Part shown: positions 60,249 to 64,000 of the stretch, one piece after another
How the letters are laid out: the number at the start of each line of letters is the position of its first letter
How positions within the stretch are numbered: the stretch's first letter is position 1
NCBI GenBank assembly: GCA_963693285.1
Contig: OY848917.1
Coordinates: 31,073,245-31,137,244, forward strand
DNA: 64,000 bases
From: Xestospongia muta
Taxonomy: Eukaryota > Porifera > Demospongiae > Haplosclerida > Petrosiidae
Reading direction: 5' to 3'
The notes under the pieces: generated by a model
What the model saw: only the letters and a program-made list of their open reading frames with translations
What the model was told of the DNA's origin: nothing
The model's database searches: none
Translations under genes and position numbers: made by a program

Positions 60249-60397
60249 TGTAGTGGTATGACTACTTATCATTCATACATAATTATTATTTATTTTCTTG
60301 TCTTGTATGTAACTTATATATCTGAGTTGTTTACTATATCATGTTTCTACTATTATTACTAAGAGATCTTTGTCAATCAACTAAACATATAGTAACA
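60249..60397 (+). repeat. gypsy 3' LTR candidate
   Basis: Counterpart of 6,832-6,980 (TGTAGTGGTATGAC ... AGTAACA). It also ends 16 bp short of an ankyrin exon. Confidence 0.5.
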
Positions 60398-60413
60398 AAC
60401 AATACAATAATAC

Positions 60414-60512
60414 CTTATCAATAGCATCAACAGTAGCTCCAGATTGGATTAATAGATCAGTTGTTTCAGTATGTCCATTCCAAGCAGCAAAGATCAAAGG
60501 TGTAGCATTGTC
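60414..60512 (-). CDS. single ankyrin exon, paralog of ankyrin gene 1 exon 4
   Basis: Exactly 99 bp, phase 0, acceptor TTTAG before 60,512 and donor AAG|GTATTA after 60,414. Encodes DNATPLIFAAWNGHTETTDL and LIQSGATVDAIDK, very close to 6,997-7,095. No stop, and the splice sites are intact. Other exons of its gene would be to the right of the window (5') and to the left (3'). It could lie in the same minus-strand gene as the ankyrin exon at 42,555, or be a stranded duplicate. Confidence 0.6.
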
Positions 60513-60624
60513 CTAAATAATCATAATAATATAAGACATAAGATATAAATATAGTGGTACATAACAACATGTGACATACAGTAAAAGACATCATTACTCA
60601 CTACAGTTGCTACAACAGTTAATA

Positions 60625-60747
60625 TAATACAGTATATGTGGTATATTTTGTGGGTATAAATTTTCACGATTTTACCCAAAATTCATATTCAAATTGCGAA
60701 ATTCACAAAATTAAATCCCCATGAAATATACCACGTATACAGTATTA
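60625..60747. mobile_element. MITE-like element, short internally deleted form
   Basis: The ends match those of 7,208-7,723 (TAATACAGTATATGTGGTAT and its complement); the roughly 390-bp centre is missing. Same flanks, so it is the same insertion, changed after duplication. Confidence 0.6.
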
Positions 60748-61200
60748 TGTAGTATATGACTTTATACTCAACTCTGTACCATATTAACCTGATACTGGAA
60801 TATTAAGACAAAGTATCAAAGAAGTACTAAACAATGTATAGGTATTATGTAATGTAAACAGTGACATAGAGGACAAAGCAGCAGAATAACTCTATGTACA
60901 TATAATGGATGAGGATCAATCTATAACTTATATTAATGATAAGTTGTTATTAATAGCAAAATGACATTGTAAACAATGTAATTAATTGTACCTTCAGTTA
61001 AATCTATATAAATTAAATTATTAAATAATATATTCAAAGACTAAAAACAGATCAAGAGCAAAGAACAATTTGTGACAACTCTTAGTTTGATCAAATAACA
61101 TTGTCATAACATATTTCATTTCAGATGTTGTTATCCTTAGGTATAGCTGTACTTGTTATAGTACATGTACATGTACTCTAGTACATAATTACAATGATGA
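60748..61200. other. duplicated intron sequence
   Basis: Matches 7,724-8,388 with deletions (about 200 bp less) and stops matching at about 61,201, where Harbinger sequence starts. Confidence 0.55.
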
Positions 61201-62195
61201 AGTTTTCTTCTCTGACTTCATATCTAATCTCTTCATTAAGCATCTCCATCTGACCTTAAGTTGGCCACAAGCATTTTCAATTACTATACAGGCTCCACTA
61301 CAATAATAATTGTAATGTTGTTGGTCATGAGAAAGTGTACCATGTGGAAAGGGCTTCATAAGCCAAGATAATAGTAGGTAGGGAGAGTCATCTAAGAGGA
61401 CAATTAGGAGATCTTTATCACAAACTTTCTTCTTGTAGATAGACGATTTTGTGAAACTAGTGCATCATGAATACTACCAGGACAGTCTGTGTAGATATCA
61501 ATAAAATGATACTTTTAATCAGGTACTGTTTGTAAAATCATTGAGTACCAACTTTTACAATTGTAATAGTCAGTATGAAACTCCACTGGTGCTACCACTG
61601 ATTGAACTTCCACAATTTGGAAACCCAAAGTATCTCAAAAACTGTCAATTATCCCTTTAATGCTTCACCACTGAAAACTTTATATAAAGCTTCATTAGAA
61701 CTTTCACTATACCTGTACATGCTGTTTTATTATGCAACATACTGAGGATCTTGAAACACCAAACAAATGTCCAGAATTCTGTACTCTGTCTTTGTTGAGA
61801 GAAACCAAACTCTAAAGACTAATTATAGTTCAACTGGAATGGCATGACAAACTTGGATATCTTCCTTCTCCATGTACACCTTTAATTCAGAACATAAATA
61901 CTGAAAGGTTACATTCCTAATCCAAAAATTCTCATACCAATCATTTTAATTGAAAGTTCTATTGACAATGTAGTCTCAAAAATCAGAGCTTCTAGACCTA
62001 ATCTAATTAAATCTCACTATGTAATGTTGAGAAGGCAGTGTGGATGCTAATATCAAAACAAGGAAAGCCATTTTTGTCTCCCTTGTCATGAAAAGAAGAC
62101 ACTCCTTCTGATTAATTGATCAGTACTTCCAGGAGGACGCTTTCAATATAAGGATATTATTTCTTAAAGACTCCATCTTTCATTAATAACTATTA
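61201..62195 (-). pseudogene. PIF/Harbinger transposase, copy 2, more complete
   Basis: The minus strand from about 62,170 includes the N-terminal blocks of copy 1 (KVYMEKEDIQV, a TEYRI..CLVFQ stretch near 61,790) and then the DDE_Tnp_4 core: KSWYSMILQ, YTDCPGSIHDALVSQN (Asp, about 61,470-61,505), LMKPFPHGTLSHDQQ in corrected frame (about 61,340) and IVIENACGQLKVRWRCLMKR (Glu, about 61,230-61,290). These are the hallmark Harbinger motifs (PGS.HD; ..ENA.G.LK.RWR.L..). There are several stops and frameshifts. A Myb-like partner gene and the element ends were not found. Confidence 0.7.
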
Positions 62196-62199
62196 TATT

Positions 62200-63015
62200 A
62201 TAATTAACCACTCCTACTTTCACACCTCTAATTTAATAAAGTTGGCACTGGTTATATCATGTAAGTGTAAACATTGACTTTGTGAGTGCTAAATTTCCAC
62301 AGACACAAGTATCAGAATTAACCTAGGCTAAATATACTAGTGTAAACAGCTCATAATGTTGTTTGAAGAAGAGGAGACACTATCAAATTGTTTGTCATAA
62401 CCAACTAGTAAAATAGATTCTATTCAAGAAAGTGAGTTCCTAGGACAGATACAAGTTGTCAAAGGAGATGAGAAGTCATGGAATATTACTCTCCAGTTGA
62501 TTGGTCAGTCCTGTCAATTCAACCTTGATAGAGGAGCAGATGTAACAGGAATTCCAGAAGATAATTATCGAAGTTAAGAAAGAATCAAATTACAACCCTC
62601 AGATCGAGTACTGAGAGATACTAGGTTATTGACATTCTGACTCCATTTACATTGACAACACCTTCAATAATACCACTCCATTTCTTCTCTAAAGTCAAAG
62701 AAGAAATCATTTAAATGGAAAGAACAGGAGTACTCTGTATAGTTGATGAACCAACACAAATGGTGTTCAGGAATGGTTGTCATATCAAAACCTATTGATA
62801 AGGTATGTATATGTGTTCATCTTACTAAATTGAATGAACAAATAATTAGAGAGAGGCCTATCCTGCCTTCTAAGGACAGTTGTTGATATAAATAGGAATT
62901 GACAAAGTATTTTCCAAATTGGATGCTAATTCAGGGTTCTGGCAAATTAGACTAGCCAAAGAATCATCATTTTTAACCAATTTCAATACCCCATTTTGAA
63001 GAATTTGCTTTAATA
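62200..63015 (+). pseudogene. gypsy protease-RT, 5' part, duplicate of 50,582-51,398
   Basis: Near-identical to 50,582-51,398, with the same stops (for example TAA after YRS near 62,575) and the same break point at TAATA (63,011-63,015), where the copia starts. Confidence 0.7.
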
Positions 63016-64000
63016 TGTAGAAAAAGAGCACTTAAAGCTCAGATTGTTTACATAATGTAATGTGTTTTGTATGGTATCTGTGTATATGAATATTCAGTGT
63101 ATGAGCACATGTATGATTTGCTAGAACATTCTATCACGTGGTGTATCTAGAAAATTCTTTTTCATTGTTGTTATGCTTGGATATATATCATTGAGTTTTG
63201 TTTTCCAAGTCTGTCTTTGTCAATCTTACAAATAAACTATCAGGTTATGAGCCCAGCATTGCCTAAATAAGGAGTAAAGCAAGAGATGCAGAGAAGACTA
63301 TAACAGTCCCACTAATGAGATCCAATTATCCTACGTGGAAAGTCCAGTGCAAGATGAGTCTTATGAAAGATGGACTGTGGGGAATTGTCAATGGGAGTGA
63401 AGCAGCTCCAGAGGAGGGTACTGACAGGTATTCCAAATTCGTAACTCAAAGGGATCGTGCCCTCGCAACTATTGTTCTGTCCATTGACCCATGTTTGCTC
63501 TATGTTATCGGTGATCCAAAGGACCCTATAGCTGTTTGGGAATTGCTCGCTGGCCAGTTTCAAAAGGCGACGTGGGCGAACAAGCTAGCATTACATGGAA
63601 CGCTACATTCGTTATGCTTAAAAGAGAATGAGAATATTCAAGACCACATTATGGCTATTACAGAGATTTTCAACAAATTAGCTGTAATAGGAGACAACAT
63701 TGAAGATGAGGACAAAGTCGTTTATCTGCTAGCTAGTCTTCCAGAATCGTATGATATGTTGGTCACAGCACTGGAAGCTAATACTGATGTACCAGACATG
63801 AAAACTGTCACTGAACGTTTGCTACATGAAGAACGAAAAATAAAGGATTGAAATGCCTCAAGCGCAACACTTGAAGGAATAAAAGAAGCCATTGTGGTAA
63901 AGCAGAAGAAACGAGGACCCAGATGCCATTTTTATAAGAAAGTTGGACATATGCAATGGAACTGTCATAAGAGAGAAAGAAAGTTTTAAAGTTGGAATCG
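63016..64000 (+). mobile_element. Ty1/copia, second copy, truncated by window end
   Basis: 5' LTR 63,016-63,242 (227 bp), the same tRNA-Met-type primer site, then gag. It occupies exactly the same position in the gypsy as the copia at 51,399, so it is a duplicate, not a new insertion. Confidence 0.85.
63315..63851 (+). CDS. copia gag, longest intact TE frame
   Basis: 178 codons without a break: MRSNYPTWKVQCKMSLMKDG, LATIVLSIDPCLLYVIGDP, AVWELLAGQFQKATWANKLA, IQDHIMAITEIFNKLAVIGD, LLASLPESYDMLVTALEANT. This is a UBN2/DUF4219-type copia gag that would coat the retrotransposon RNA. The stop (TGA after KIKD) lies ahead of the homologous linker and the zinc knuckle (CHFYKKVGHMQWNC, about 63,925), so the frame is truncated relative to an active gag-pol. 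The ATG at 63,315 is chosen because a stop lies shortly upstream in the same frame. Confidence 0.7.
   Translation: MRSNYPTWKVQCKMSLMKDGLWGIVNGSEAAPEEGTDRYSKFVTQRDRALATIVLSIDPCLLYVIGDPKDPIAVWELLAGQFQKATWANKLALHGTLHSLCLKENENIQDHIMAITEIFNKLAVIGDNIEDEDKVVYLLASLPESYDMLVTALEANTDVPDMKTVTERLLHEERKIKD

Noticed and set aside
1..64000. CRISPR array, operons or bacterial genes
   Set aside because: No regularly spaced repeats; introns and animal-type TEs show eukaryotic nuclear DNA.
1..64000. tRNA or rRNA genes
   Set aside because: None could be recognised by eye; a covariance-model scan would be needed. The tRNA-Met match at 51,626 is a retrotransposon primer site, not a gene.

Overview
The window looks like animal (metazoan) nuclear DNA. 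It is AT-rich, genes are split by GT-AG introns, and the minus strand carries ankyrin-repeat genes with one 99-bp exon per repeat plus a GTPase-COR-like/death-domain gene. The rest is mostly animal transposable elements. The style (ankyrin/COR/death-domain genes, short ankyrin exons) resembles a demosponge such as Amphimedon; this is inference from memory of such genes, not a database match.

Layout. 1-6,346: a minus-strand piggyBac copy is split by a 4.8-kb DNA transposon (element A, 366-5,166), which is itself split by a 2.3-kb DNA transposon (element B, 901-3,173). A and B encode distantly related DDE-type transposases. 6,540-6,980: Ty3/gypsy tail and LTR. 6,997-12,180: ankyrin gene 1 (minus). 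12,190-15,370: repeats, a retroelement fragment, a decayed ankyrin paralog and a MITE-like inverted repeat. 16,090-17,223: Ty3/gypsy integrase and LTR. About 19,870-21,480: a third, different piggyBac-like pseudogene. 22,820-24,347: a Tc1/mariner element. 25,198-26,330: three hairpin/MITE-like units. 27,866-30,486: GTPase-COR-like plus death-domain exons, probably spliced to an ankyrin exon at 42,555-42,738 across a 12-kb intron holding two gypsy gag copies and other direct repeats. 44,607-47,540: a MULE with SWIM zinc finger and PHD finger. 47,539-47,685: a RecQ-like helicase scrap. 47,912-49,970: another Ty3/gypsy. 49,975-60,397: a PIF/Harbinger fragment, then a Ty3/gypsy split by a complete Ty1/copia (51,399-55,839, TSD TAATA) and by piggyBac copy 2. 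60,414-60,512: paralogous ankyrin exon. 61,201-64,000: Harbinger, gypsy and copia again, cut by the window end.

The block around 50-61 kb is a relative of both the left edge (1-8,388) and the right edge (61,590-64,000). Insertions sit at identical positions and inactivating stops are shared, so the copies arose by segmental duplication after the elements had died, not by repeated insertion. The clearest candidates for host genes are the minus-strand ankyrin and GTPase-COR/death genes. The copia gag at the right edge is the only long TE frame without an internal break.
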